Of a DNA stretch of 64,000 nucleotides, positions 1 through 9,791 are shown piece after piece. Within the stretch, counting starts at the first letter, position 1. Every line of letters begins with the position of its first letter. This DNA is from Macrolepiota albuminosa (Eukaryota; Basidiomycota; Agaricomycetes; Agaricales; Agaricaceae). The stretch is taken from contig JAMWFC010000046.1 in NCBI GenBank assembly GCA_027475525.1, positions 434,001 to 498,000 of the forward strand, in the 5' to 3' direction. The notes under the pieces were generated by a model. That model was not told the origin of the DNA and did no database searches. It was given only the letters and a program-made list of their open reading frames with translations. Position numbers and translations under genes: made by a program.

Positions 1-1313
1 GAGGGCGTGTCCCAAGAGCAATTCGAGCATGCCCTGGAGAGGCCCCGGGGCCTGCCTTCCCATGCTTGGTGTGTCAGTAATGGCCCGGTAGGTGGTCTCG
101 TGCTCCCAATCTTTGTAGCTGATTCGAGCGCCTAGTGCCTCCACTGCGCCTGCCGGCAGGTCTCCTGCCTGTTCGAAGCCCCGGCCACCTCATCTCAATG
201 GGACATCTCAGTGTGCGAGGCGTGTCGCCTCAATCACGAGTGGTGTTCCGTCTCGGCGATGTGGAGGGCATACGGTACGTTGCGGGAGCAGGGGTGGCCG
301 TTGGAAGGAGTGACTCGGAGGATGGGGGTGGAGGAGAGGACCTGGGTAGGGGAGCCGGAAGGGGTCCTGGAGGAGGTGGCTGCTGGGGGTTCGGGAGGGG
401 TGACCGCGGGTAGTTTGGGGGTCCGGGTAGGGGGCCGGGGCCGGCCCATGGTGCTGATCATGCGCTGGGCCACCTGGTCCAGCACCCAGGGGCAGGCTGG
501 GGGGCGACCAGACAAGGGGAAGCGGCGGGCGTCACCCAGTCCCTCCCCGGGGCCCTCTAAGAGGGCGCGTCTGCCTGTGGAGACCCTGCCCCCAGCTTCT
601 CCAGCGCAGCTCTCCCCGGCGACGTTCTCTCCCCTGTCCGGGCGACCACTGGATGTTGAGGTGAGGGCTCTACAGGAGCGCCTCGAGCAGGCCAACCAGG
701 AGCAGGAGGAGCGTGAGGAGGGGGCGAGGGAAGAGGTGGCGCTTCGGAGGGGGTTGGAGGAGGACTGCGAGACGGCTCTCCGGGAGCTGGAGGAGGCGAG
801 GGTGGCCCGAGGGGGAGCCGAGGCTCAGCTGGATGCCCTGAGGGCCAGGCTAGAGCAGGGGGTGGGGCTCCTGGAGCAAGGTCCCTCGAGCCCGGAGTTG
901 GTCAAGGCCTTGCGTCGGGATGTGGTTATTGGGTGCATGGCCTCCTTGAGTGAGTGCCTCCCCTTCGTGGCTGAGTCGGACTAACGTTTCCAGGCTGGGC
1001 TCGGGAGCACCACCTGCTCCTGGACGGGGCCGCCGCGGCGTTTGCGTCTCTTCAAGAGGGGCTGTGGTGGGAGGGAGGGAACCCCGGGGTGGAGCGGGGC
1101 CTGGATTTGCTGGGGAGATTGGTGGGTGCTCACCGCCGGAGGAACGTTCCGGCCCCGGGGTCGTGGTTCGAGCGTGTGCTGGACGAGGGCAAGCAGCTCC
1201 CGTCCTGGGATCAGTTAGCCGAGGAGGTATGGCGGGAACACAGTCCGGAGGGGGTGGGGGAGGATTTCCAGGGTTGGCCGAGGGGGAGGTCTGGCAAGGG
1301 GAGTTCCGGCTAG
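1..1313 (+). CDS. antisense accessory ORF of A1, Zn2Cys6-like plus coiled coil (5' partial)
   Basis: Predicted exons are <1-87, 136-949 and 994-1313, with a TAG stop at 1311-1313. The introns are 88-135 (48 bp, GT..AG) and 950-993 (44 bp, GTGAGT..CTAAC..CAG). Removing both gives one open frame that aligns end to end with the antisense gene of A2; unspliced, the frame is broken. The protein starts within the conserved GLPSHAWCVSNGP stretch, then has two C-x2-C-x6-C clusters separated by 15 residues (first cluster from codon 136, second near 214-245), a basic KGKRRASP stretch, and a Glu/Arg-rich coiled coil encoded around 650-900. The C-terminal block includes WAREHHLLLDG and ERGLDLLGRLVGAHRRRN. 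The spacing resembles fungal Zn(II)2Cys6 binuclear clusters but the loop is longer than usual, so DNA binding is inferred only. It is transcribed against the host element's gag-pol. Confidence 0.7.
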
Positions 1314-1374
1314 GGGCGGCATTTTTGCTTTTTTCCTGTTGTTTCTTGCTCGTCTCGTTTCTTGTAATCGTAAC

Positions 1375-2113
1375 TGTCACGACCCCTCCCCTCCGGGCCC
1401 ACCCCGGGACACCCCCGGAACACCATCCGGGATCCTCCCTCCGACCCCACAGGACACGCCCCGCCATCACGACCGCCGACACCGCCATCACGCGCGTCAA
1501 GGACCGCCATCAGCCGCCACCAGCCCCCATCAACGATCGGATCACGCAACTCGTCCCCGGCCATCGCGCATCACGCATCACAGCTCCATCCGTGCCAATT
1601 GATCGCGCGCCCCACACGCGCGATCCCGGTATGCAGCCCCTGCCGCTACTCAATGACCCCCGGAACCCATCCCAGACATCCCGGAACCCCGAGACCCGGT
1701 CCCGTAGTACTTATAGCATAGTTCCCTGTTGTATTCGCTAGTCTTGATATTGCATAACTGTTACTTGGATATTGCGTGCCCTCTGTTTGACTGGTACGCC
1801 TCGTTTGGTACGCTTCGACTGGCACGCCTTAGTATTTGCGTGCTATAAGTTTGGTACGCACTTCGCGACTCTTAAGTTACTAACTTGGTCTCGTCTTAGA
1901 ACCTCCGGTTCACGACTCGACCCCCTCTAACCCCAGTTACCTCCAACCCAAAACCCCCGGACTCTAGTCCCCTATCCCGGGATTACCCCTGTCCTCGTCT
2001 TGAACCCCGGAGTCCTAGCCCTGGAGTTCCAGACACCCGAGTATCCGTAGATCAAGTCCGCATCGTAAGGGCGTCGCTTTCCCGGAAAGCCCCCGATTCA
2101 GCGGAACCTGACA
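1375..2113 (+). repeat. solo LTR of family A with 5-bp TSD GTAAC
   Basis: The 739-bp unit starts TGTCACGACCCC and ends GGAACCTGACA. GTAAC flanks it on both sides (1370-1374 and 2114-2118). It lies in the opposite orientation to host element A1, between the antisense ORF and the chromodomain end. A TATA-like stretch (about 1712) precedes AGTCTTGATATT (about 1742), the presumed transcript start. This is a later insertion reduced to one LTR by recombination. Confidence 0.92.
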
Positions 2114-2342
2114 GTAACCTGTAGAGTAATGTACCTATAAAAATGTATATACTTGGTTTGCCGGAGCAATTAAAACAAGGAATTGTAATGTGGCGAGAGG
2201 GTTGGAAGGTGACCTTGCCCCGACTCCGGGGCGCTACTTTGAGGAAAAGGTACTAAAAAGGGAGTAAGATCTAGAAAGCGAAAGCAGAAAGTATACATGG
2301 GAGTTAAATCCCTACTGAGCCCAGAGGCGGGGGTTACGCCCA

Positions 2343-3234
2343 CTACTGCCGTCTGTGAGTCCTGCGCCCAGGAAGGTCGTCTCCCAGGTGCCGCTGTTGG
2401 AAGTTCCGGAGTTTGTTGAGGGCGCCTTCGAGGTTTCGACGCGGTTCCCAAGTGTCGTCTTCCAGGCCGTATCTCTTCCACCATACGAGGAAGTGGGGTC
2501 GTCCACGAATGTCCCAGGAGTCGAGGATGTCTTCAACCTCGTAATGGTACTCGTCCTCGACCTTGACTGGGGGAGGGGGCTCCGGGCGTCTTTTGGGGAA
2601 GGGATCCAGGGGGTGTCGCTCCAGGAGGTGGACGTGGAAAACCGGGTGCAGACCTTTTAGTCCTGGGGGAAGCTCGATCTTGTAGGCGTGGAATGAGACC
2701 TTCTTCAATATTTTGACGTCCAACTGGCAGGGGTTTCAGGAGTTCGTATGGTCAGTGTCGGGGGACCTTGGCCCGGAGGCAGGGCTCACATGATCGAATG
2801 TAGCGGGTCACGTCCTTCTTCAACCCTGGCCAAAAGTAAGTCCGGGAGATCAGCTGGAGAGTCTTACGTATTCCAGGGTGTCCCCGGAGCTTGTGATCGT
2901 GGTGTTGTCGGAGGACGTCGTAGCGGAGTCAGGCATGATCCAGGACGTAGATACGGCCGTCCCAGAGGAGGAGTTTTTTGTTGGGGGACAAGGAGAAGGC
3001 AGGGTCCCAGTCGGTTCTGTCAGGAGGGCGGCGGAGGTCGTGGTCGGTGAAGTACTTGTCTCAGGGGGCGCGGCAGATCTGGCTCAGGGTCCCTTCGTCG
3101 TTTAAGATCAGTACAGCATTCAAATGTTCGGGAGGGATCACCACGCAATGATTGAACGCATTGCGTTCCGCCTCGAACGACTTCTTGGGATAGACGTCCA
3201 GACGGCGGGTGAGGGCATCGGGTTTAGCTCCGAG
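2343..3234 (-). pseudogene. A1 integrase remnant with chromodomain, catalytic core deleted
   Basis: The 3' part (2343-2715) encodes the GPY/F-type region and a chromodomain ending in [12 protein letters not shown]. Upstream of 2716 the sequence jumps to the zinc-binding N-terminal region of integrase. Aligned to A2, about 710 bp (A2 41383-42092) is missing, with a GA dinucleotide at the junction. The lost part carries the D,D,E core, so no active integrase can be made. The chromodomain of this family normally directs integration to marked chromatin. Confidence 0.85.
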
Positions 3235-4758
3235 TCATCCCGGGCGATACTGAATCGTGAAGTCGTATTCCGAGAGGACCTCGGACCATCGGGCCTGCCG
3301 TCGACTAAGCTGTTTGGTCGTGGTAAAGTACTGCAGGTTGTTGTGATCCGAGTAGACCTGAATCCGGTGCCAGGCTCCCTCAAGGTAGGCTCGCCATTGC
3401 TTGAAGGCTTCGACGATGACAAGGAGCTCCTTGTCGTAGATGTCGTAGTTGAGCTCAGCGTTGATCATGGACCGGGTGTAGAAGGCAACCGGCTGGGGCT
3501 TCCCTCCGTCAGGTTCCATCTGCAAGAGGATCCCGGCGATGGCGTAGTCAGAGGCGTCGCATTCGAGAATAATCGGAAGGGTTGGGTCATAGTGCCGGAG
3601 TACGGGGGCAGTCGTGAAAGCCTCCTTGAGCAGGTTAAAGACACTCTGACACTTACTGTCCCAGTTCCAGGCGACGTCCTTGCGCGTGAGCCGGTTGAGG
3701 GGTTTCGTGATACCGGAGTAGTTATCTATGAACCTCCGGTAGAAATTAGCGAAACCCAGGAAGGACTGTACTTCCTTGACTTTCCGGGGCTGCAGCCAGT
3801 TGACGATGGCCTCGACCTTGTGGGGGTCCATACGAACGCTGTTTGGGGATACGATGACGCCAAGATACTCAACCTTTTCCTTATGGAATGAACACTTCTC
3901 AGGCTTGGCATGGAGGTTGTGCTCCCAGAGGCGTTCAAGGACTTGCTGGACATGCTTCTGGTAATCCTCCGGTGAGTCGGAATAAATGAGGATGTCGTCC
4001 AGGTAGACAATCACGAAGACGTTGCTCATGTTGTGGAAGATGTCGTTCATGAAGTATTGGAACGTGGCGGGGGAGTTAGTCATTCCAAAAGGCATCACAA
4101 GGTACTCAAACAGACCATACTGCGTTCAGAACGCGGTTTTCCATTTGTGTCCTGGGGCGATGCGGACGTTGTTGTAACCGGAGTGGAGGTCAATCTTCGT
4201 GTAAACCTTGGCACTGTGGAGTCGATCGACCAGATTGCCGATGAGCGGGAGCGGGTAGCGGTTCTTCTTGGTGATCTTATTGAGTCCCCGGTAGTCGACA
4301 CAGAGTCGGAGCGAGCCGTCCTTCTTCTTGGCGAATAGAACCGGGGCTCTGGCAGCGGAGGCGGAGGGTTGGATGAATCCCTTACCGAGCATTTCGTCGA
4401 GGTAGTCCTTGAGGGCCTGGAGTTCGACCTCCGACATGTTGTATACCTTGCCAAAAGGGGGGGTGGCTCCTTCCTCGAGGTCAATGGTGTGATCATAGGG
4501 GCAGTGAGGGGGGATCTCCTTGGCGTCTCCTTCAGAGAATACATCAGCGAACTCGTGATACTCCAGGGGAACTACTTCTCGGAGGATTTGCTCCTTGGTT
4601 TTCTTTTCTGGGGGAATAGGGTCCCCTCGTAGATGTTCTTCTGGGAGAGAAGGCGAGGTGTGCAGCTGAAACGTGGGAGCTCCATCCCTCATGAGGCGGG
4701 CGAAGGGGGCGGCCCCAATGATCCTAATGTCAAGGGCGCTCGGATCGATCGGGGTCAC
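3235..4758 (-). pseudogene. A1 reverse transcriptase and RNase H, broken by stops
   Basis: Two open blocks in one frame lineage hold RT fingers ([20 protein letters not shown]), the palm motif VYLDDILIYSD (about 3990), and RNase H with DASDY and YDKELL. The stop near 4125 stands where A2 has an Arg codon before TRYGLFEYL. The stop near 3234 follows IQYRPG, where A2 continues. These look like CGN to TGA changes. The enzyme would copy element RNA into cDNA in cytoplasmic particles. Length and motifs are normal for Ty3/gypsy apart from the stops. Confidence 0.9.
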
Positions 4759-4779
4759 AGAAGCATCGGCCAGAGCGGG

Positions 4780-5790
4780 TGTGACGCATGTCTGAGACCG
4801 GCAGGGGTAGTTCGGCCCTTTGTACTTGTTCCAAGGAATGTTTGGGGGTCGATCGGGGGCCTTGCAGTCTCAGATGGGTGTGGGGGGTGCGGCAGTCGTC
4901 CCGGAGGTGTCGGGCGTCGGGTCGTTCCCTAGGGCCCGGAGGTGCACGGCGGTTGAGGAGTGGTCTTCAGGTCCCGGGAAGGTCATGGTGAGCGTCCTCC
5001 AATCGATGTCGGGGTTTGTGTCGTGCAGCCAGGGTAGTCCCAGCACCATTGGAGTTGATTCGTGAAGTCGCGTGACTAGGAAGTCGGAGGTGAACTCGTA
5101 GTTGTTGTCCAGGGTCATGCGTCCCGAGTGAGACCTCTGGATGGGGCCGGAGGAGGAGGAGGTGCCGTCGAGGCGTTGCAGGCGGAGGGGCTGGTCAAGG
5201 GAGTCGTGGGGGAGATCGAGGGCGTCGCTGATGAAAACTCCAGTGGCTCCGCTGTCGATGAGGGCCGGTACTGGTCCTGGGGCGCCGTCCAGCCTGGCAT
5301 TGATGACGAAGGATCGGGACGAACAGGACTGGAGTCTGGGGGGTGATGGGGGCCCGTCCTTCAGGGTAGGGTCGGGAGAGTGGGGGATGTCGAAGGGGAG
5401 TTGCTGGTCGTCGGGTGTCGCGTCCCAGGTCAGGCGAAGGGAGAGATGTCGCCAATCAATGCGGGGGTTGGTGTCTCGGAGCCACGGAAGCCCTAGGACC
5501 AGGGGTGTGGAAGGGTGGAGTTTGGTTATCAACATCCGGAGGGTGTGAGTCTGTCTGTCGGCAAAAGTAACGGGCATACGCACGAAATGAGTGATGTCCC
5601 CCGCCGTAGAGGCATCTCCGTTGAAGAGGCAGAGCCGTACCGGGACCGGGAGTCGCTGAGTGGGTTCCAGGGCAAAGGTTGACCATGCTTCGTCAATGAA
5701 GTTGTCGGTGGTGCCGCTGTCAACAAGGGTGTTGAGGGGGGTTCCGGAGGGGGTGAGGCGGGTTTTGAGGAGGAGGGAGTGCGAGGAGTG
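4780..5790 (-). pseudogene. A1 tandem aspartic proteases PR1 and PR2
   Basis: Two retropepsin-like domains follow each other. PR1 has LVDSGTTDNF (active-site codons 5707-5721) and ends in VLGLPWLRDTNPRIDW. PR2 has LIDSGATGVF (5242-5256) and ends in VLGLPWLHDTNPDIDW. Each carries the DSG/T catalytic motif and the hydrophobic-Gly closing motif, so this is a true domain duplication. In A1 the PR1-PR2 linker is open (TGG CGA CAT at the place where A2 has TGA). A TGA downstream of PR2 (about 4875) separates it from RT. PR2 retains good similarity to A2. Confidence 0.85.
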
Positions 5791-5903
5791 GGAGGGTAAG
5801 TAAGCTGTGAGGGTGTCCTGTATGAGTGTTGTAGAGCGAAGATGTGAGACCGGGGCGGAGAAGATGTCGGGGTTGATTCCGCAATTTAGGGCGTCTTCCA
5901 GGT

Positions 5904-8613
5904 CTAAATCGCTGGGTCGTTTTCTGAATACTCGTAGGTGGCGTCCTCCCCTTCAAAGGTCCAGGTGGCACGTCCCATGACCTGTTGTTTGGGGCACTCG
6001 GAGATGAAATGGTCTTTCTCACCACAGAGTATGCAGACATCCTCCCTTCTCCGTCGTTCCTGCACATCCGTCAGGACTTTGATCCAGGGTCGTCCGTTCT
6101 TTTGAAGCCGGTTGGCCTGGAGGGCCTCCTCATCCAGTTCATTGTCGAAGTCGAAGTCTTCGGGGCCTTCCGGGTGTTCCTCAGGGCTTGGCGCGTCGCC
6201 CGGGTTGTGGGCGGCCACGGCGGCATTGAGTTGGGCCTGGGGGTGGACGCCGCTGCCGGGGTTAGCATTGGGTGGGCCGCGACTCACCGGGGGCCGGCCA
6301 CCAGGGAACACGGGGGGACCGTAGTTCCGACTTTGGGGGTTGGGGGTTTCGCCGGAGGGCCAAGGGGGTCCTCCCCTAGGGTTCCAGGGGGGTCGGGAGT
6401 TTGAGTACTCGCTGCGGTCTTCCCAGTAGCGTTGGTTGATCTGCATGACGAGGGCCTTGTATCCGTCGTAGGAAGGTTGTTTCAGGGCGAGTCGGAGAAT
6501 GTCCTTGATACGTTGCGGCAGGGCATGGCGGAGGGCGCACCGGAGGGCGCTGTAGTTCCAACCTGTTTCGTAAGCTTCCTTCTCAAAACGTAAGATAAAG
6601 GTGGTGAAACGTTCTTTGGAGCACATCCAGAGGTTGAAGAGATTGTCCTCGGCCTCGGCCACGGTGTCGTAGATCCCGAACTTCCCAGAAAACTCGTCGA
6701 CGAAGGCTTGCCAGCGAGCAAATGCCGGGTTGTTGAGGTCGAACTGGATGAGGGCCGTGTAGTGATCGAAGGCGATCCCCTGGAGGTACGATGCGGCAAA
6801 GGCCACCCGGGAGCTGTCAACCTGAAACGTGAGCGGCTTTGCCTGAAATGTATTGAGACACTGAGTGAGGAAGGTACGCCATTTTTGGGGGTCCTGGCCC
6901 GTGAAAGCATCGGGCTTTTGAATGTCCAGTCGTCCTTCGTGGGTGAGGGCGTTGCGAGTGTCATCCAGTCCGGCAGCGTTGCGCGGAGGGGGGCCAGCAT
7001 TGTAGTAGTAGTAGTAGTGATTACCCCCCCCTCCTTGAGGAGGAAAAGCACCAAGGACGGGACCCCACCTGCCGGGAGGTCCCCCTCCGGGTGGCTCACC
7101 TGGGGGTCCACGCCCGGGAGGCCCATTGTCCCAGGGGTTCGTTCCTGCCAGGAGGGGGCCCGGGTCTCCACGCAGGGGGTGGCGGAGGTGGGGGACCTGG
7201 GGGTTGTCCTCGAGGTTTGGCCGGGGGTGGTGGAGGCGGTCAGGGAGGGTTCAGTGGTGTCGGGTCTGGCGGAGGGGGGCCGGGTGCTGGGTCACGCGGG
7301 GGACGCTCAGCCCGGGAGGGTTGTGCTTGCATTGGGGGTCGCAGGGGGTTCCTTAGGTCGAAGTGGGGTGGCGGATCACGACAGAAGCTGGGTTCCAGAG
7401 GGACCGGGGCTGATGTAGGGGGCGGTACCAGGACGGGCGTGGGCGCGGGGCGTGGTTCGTTGTTGCTACGCGTGAGCTCGTGGATGTAGCACAGCGTGTT
7501 GTCCGTGCTAGGGGTGTCCGCGCGGGGTCTACCAGGGTTTGCCGGGGCCGGGGATCGGGCATTGTCCATTTGCAGGAGGGGTTCCAGGGGTCTTTGGGGC
7601 TGTCCCCAGGTCTCGAAGGTACTAGGAACGGAGTTAGCCCTGCGGCGAGTTGACAAGCCTACCGTGCGGGCAGCGGGTTGATCAAAGAGGCCTCCAGTCA
7701 GATTGAGGGACCGCAATATGGCTGAGGTGTTTTGTCGCTCTTCCCGTTGTCGTTGTTCCAGAGTGGAGTCCGCAGGGGCTGTCGGGGCTGCTGGGGCCGG
7801 CTCCGGGGGTTCCCGTCGAATGTGAATCGAGCGACCTGGGTCCACAGGGTCGTTGAGGGGTCGAGGGGAGGGGGACGCATGGACTTCGTTGAGCAGCTGC
7901 TGCAATTCTTCTCGGAGGATCGTATTGTGCCTATACTTTACCATAGTTTGCTCGGGGAGTTCTCCTCACGTGAGGCGATCCCCGAATTTGACCAAGCAAT
8001 GAGCCCATTCCTCCGGAGTGCCTTCGAAGTCGTCGTGCCCGAATTCCGTGAGCAGCGCCCTCGTCCATCGAGTGAAGTCCTCCGGGGTAATCCTGAGTGA
8101 GCGGAGTACTTTGTCCCCTTGCCGTTCATACTCCTCGAGGCGTCGTCGTCCCATTGGCGAGGGAGGGGTTCGACCAGGTGGAGCGGCGGCCGGGTAGTGA
8201 CGAGGGGGGTAGTCAAGGTAAGGGGGTCCTTGGGGTTCTTGGGGTTGGGGAACGGGGCGCTGGTAGCTGTAGTAGAGGGTGGGTGCAAAGGGGCCCTTGC
8301 TGGGGGGGATCGGGCGAGGTCCACTGGGTACTGGTGGGGTCTCTGGCAGGCCCCCAGGGATGCTCTGGTACGAGGGGACCTCCACGGGTCGTGCCATGGC
8401 TAAGTTGGGCGGAGGGGCCCAGCTGGCTGAGGGCCCCAGATCATAGAGGGATGGGTCGGGGGCCCAGTGGCGGTGGAGGTACGGAGGTTTGTACGGGAGG
8501 GGTGGATAGACGGGGCGGGGGGTCTGCACGGGGTAATGCTTGGGTACCGGGTGCCCATAGGGGTCGGTCTGGTAGCCCATGGGGTAGTAGGTGTGAGTAT
8601 ACGTAGCCATCAA
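5904..8613 (-). pseudogene. A1 gag, decayed, with CCHC zinc knuckle
   Basis: Starts near 8613 with a Tyr/Pro-rich N-terminus. An in-frame TGA (about 7957, replacing a probable CGA) splits the first 215 residues from the following Pro-rich block (7944-7240). A frame change then leads to the capsid-like and nucleocapsid part (6806-5904) containing GIAFDHYTALIQFD and the knuckle CILCGEKDHFISEC (C-x2-C-x4-H-x4-C). The product would form the particle and bind element RNA. It ends in ENDPAI, as in A2, just before the protease frame begins in another reading frame. Confidence 0.85.
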
Positions 8614-8630
8614 GAACGGTGTAAGGAGGG

Positions 8631-8643
8631 AGTCTTGATATTA
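8631..8643 (-). promoter_or_regulatory. self-priming primer-binding site of A1
   Basis: Directly downstream of the 5' LTR the sense strand reads TAATATCAAGACT. It is the exact 13-nt complement of the sequence at the presumed transcript start inside the same LTR (9006-9018). No CCA-ended tRNA complement beginning TGG is present. This is the arrangement known from Tf1/sushi-type self-primed elements. Confidence 0.65.
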
Positions 8644-9383
8644 TGTCAGGTTCTGCTGAGTCGGGGGCTTTCTGGGAAAGCAATTGCCCTTACAATGCGG
8701 ACTTGACCCATGGATACTCAGGTGTCTGGAACTCCGGGGCTAGGACTCCGGGGTTCAAGACGTGGACAGGGGAATCCCGGGAGAGGGAACTTAGTCTGGG
8801 GGTTTTGGGTGGTGGGTAACTGGGGAGTTCGGGTGGGGGTCAGGTCGTGAACCGGAGGTTGTAAGACGAGACCAAGTTAGTAAGTTAACATCGCAAAGTG
8901 CGTACCAGTCTTAGAGCACGCGATTATCCAAGCGTGCCAGTCAAGCGTGCCAGTCAATGTGTACCAGTCAAATAGAGGGCACGCAACAATCCAAGTAATC
9001 CAATGTAATATCAAGACTAGCAAATACAACAGGGAACTATGCTATAAGTACTACGGGACTGGGTCTCGGGGTTCCGGGGTGTCTGGGATGGGCTCCGGGG
9101 GTCATTGAGTAGCGGCAGGGGCTGTATACCAGGATCGCGCGTGTGGGGCGCACGATCAATTGGTGCGGAGGGAGCTGTGATGCGTGATGCGTGATAGCCG
9201 GAAATGAGTCGCGTGATCTGATCGTTGATCGGGGCTGGCAGCAGCTGATGGTGGTCCTTGATGCGTGTGATGGCGGTGTCGGTGGTTGTGATGGTGGGGT
9301 GTGTCCTGCAAGGTCAGAGGAAGGGTCCTGGATGGTGTTCTGGGGGTGTCCCGGGGTGGGCCCGGAGGGGAGGGGTCATGACA
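8644..9383 (-). repeat. 5' LTR of A1
   Basis: A 740-bp LTR, on the plus strand TGTCAGGTTC..GGTCATGACA. The flank on the 5' side is GAGAC (9384-9388). The partner LTR lies beyond the window, so the target duplication cannot be tested. Confidence 0.92.
9006..9052 (-). promoter_or_regulatory. LTR core promoter and predicted transcript start
   Basis: On the sense (minus) strand a TATA-like ACTTATAGC (9041-9049) lies about 28 nt upstream of AGTCTTGATATTA (9018-9006). That spacing fits a TATA-directed start at the A. The same pair occurs in the other family-A LTRs, and a TATATA-AGTCTTGATATT pair occurs in the 9384-9791 fragment. Confidence 0.6.
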
Positions 9384-9791
9384 GAGACGAGTTTATAGCA
9401 ATATCAAGACTACTGTAACGGTTTACTGGCTACCAGCTATATACCTTCGGTGGTTAAGGTCCGGGGCGCCTGGGTAAGTTCCGGGGCTAGGCTTCGCGTG
9501 TCCAGTCCTGTGCGCTGTATTGTCCTGGTTGGGTCCTGTGCGGCGTATTGTCTGGGTGCGGGTGTGGTGCTGGGGGATCGGTTGGGCCCCGTTGGTTGGT
9601 ACAGGGTGGAAAGCTGGGCGATCAATGGGGCCCGGGGTGCAGGGTGCGGGCGCCGGGGTGGGTCCCCTGACTGGGTGGGCGCTCGCGTGAGTTGTGAGGG
9701 CCCCGGGGTGCGGGCAAGGAGTCGGGGCGCGTCGGGGTTCGCGTGGTGTGCCGGGGTGGCGGGCCAGGGTGACAGGTGATGGGTTGTGACA
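9384..9791 (-). repeat. truncated LTR of a related family (B)
   Basis: The right end GGTTGTGACA resembles the family-A terminus, and the left part contains CAATATCAAGACTA and a TATATA box in the same order as family-A promoters, but the rest differs. It appears to be U3 plus the start of R, cut by insertion of A1. It interrupts the integrase ORF that resumes at 9792. Both it and A1 are followed by GAGAC. Confidence 0.6.

Larger units (their letters stand above)
1..9383 (-). mobile_element. Ty3/gypsy chromovirus A1, partial and decayed
   Basis: Reading down the minus strand the order is 5' LTR (8644-9383), PBS, gag, two proteases, RT, RNase H, integrase remnant with chromodomain, then an opposite-strand ORF that runs off the window at base 1. 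The 3' LTR is therefore outside the window. The integrase core is deleted and gag-pol carries several in-frame TGA codons, so this copy is not autonomous. A solo LTR in the opposite orientation (1375-2113) sits between the chromodomain and the antisense ORF. Layout and protein order match A2 at 38042-46822. The chromodomain and the RNase H-integrase order are typical of Ty3/gypsy chromoviruses. Confidence 0.9.

Noticed and set aside
950..1741. 263-residue plus ORF running from the antisense gene into the solo LTR
   Set aside because: Its first part uses the wrong frame after the 950-993 intron and its last part is LTR sequence, so it is a chance fusion.
3124..3891. 255-residue plus-strand ORF opposite A1 RT
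   Set aside because: It mirrors the RT/RNase H frame in a GC-rich region and is broken in A2. A shadow ORF without motifs.
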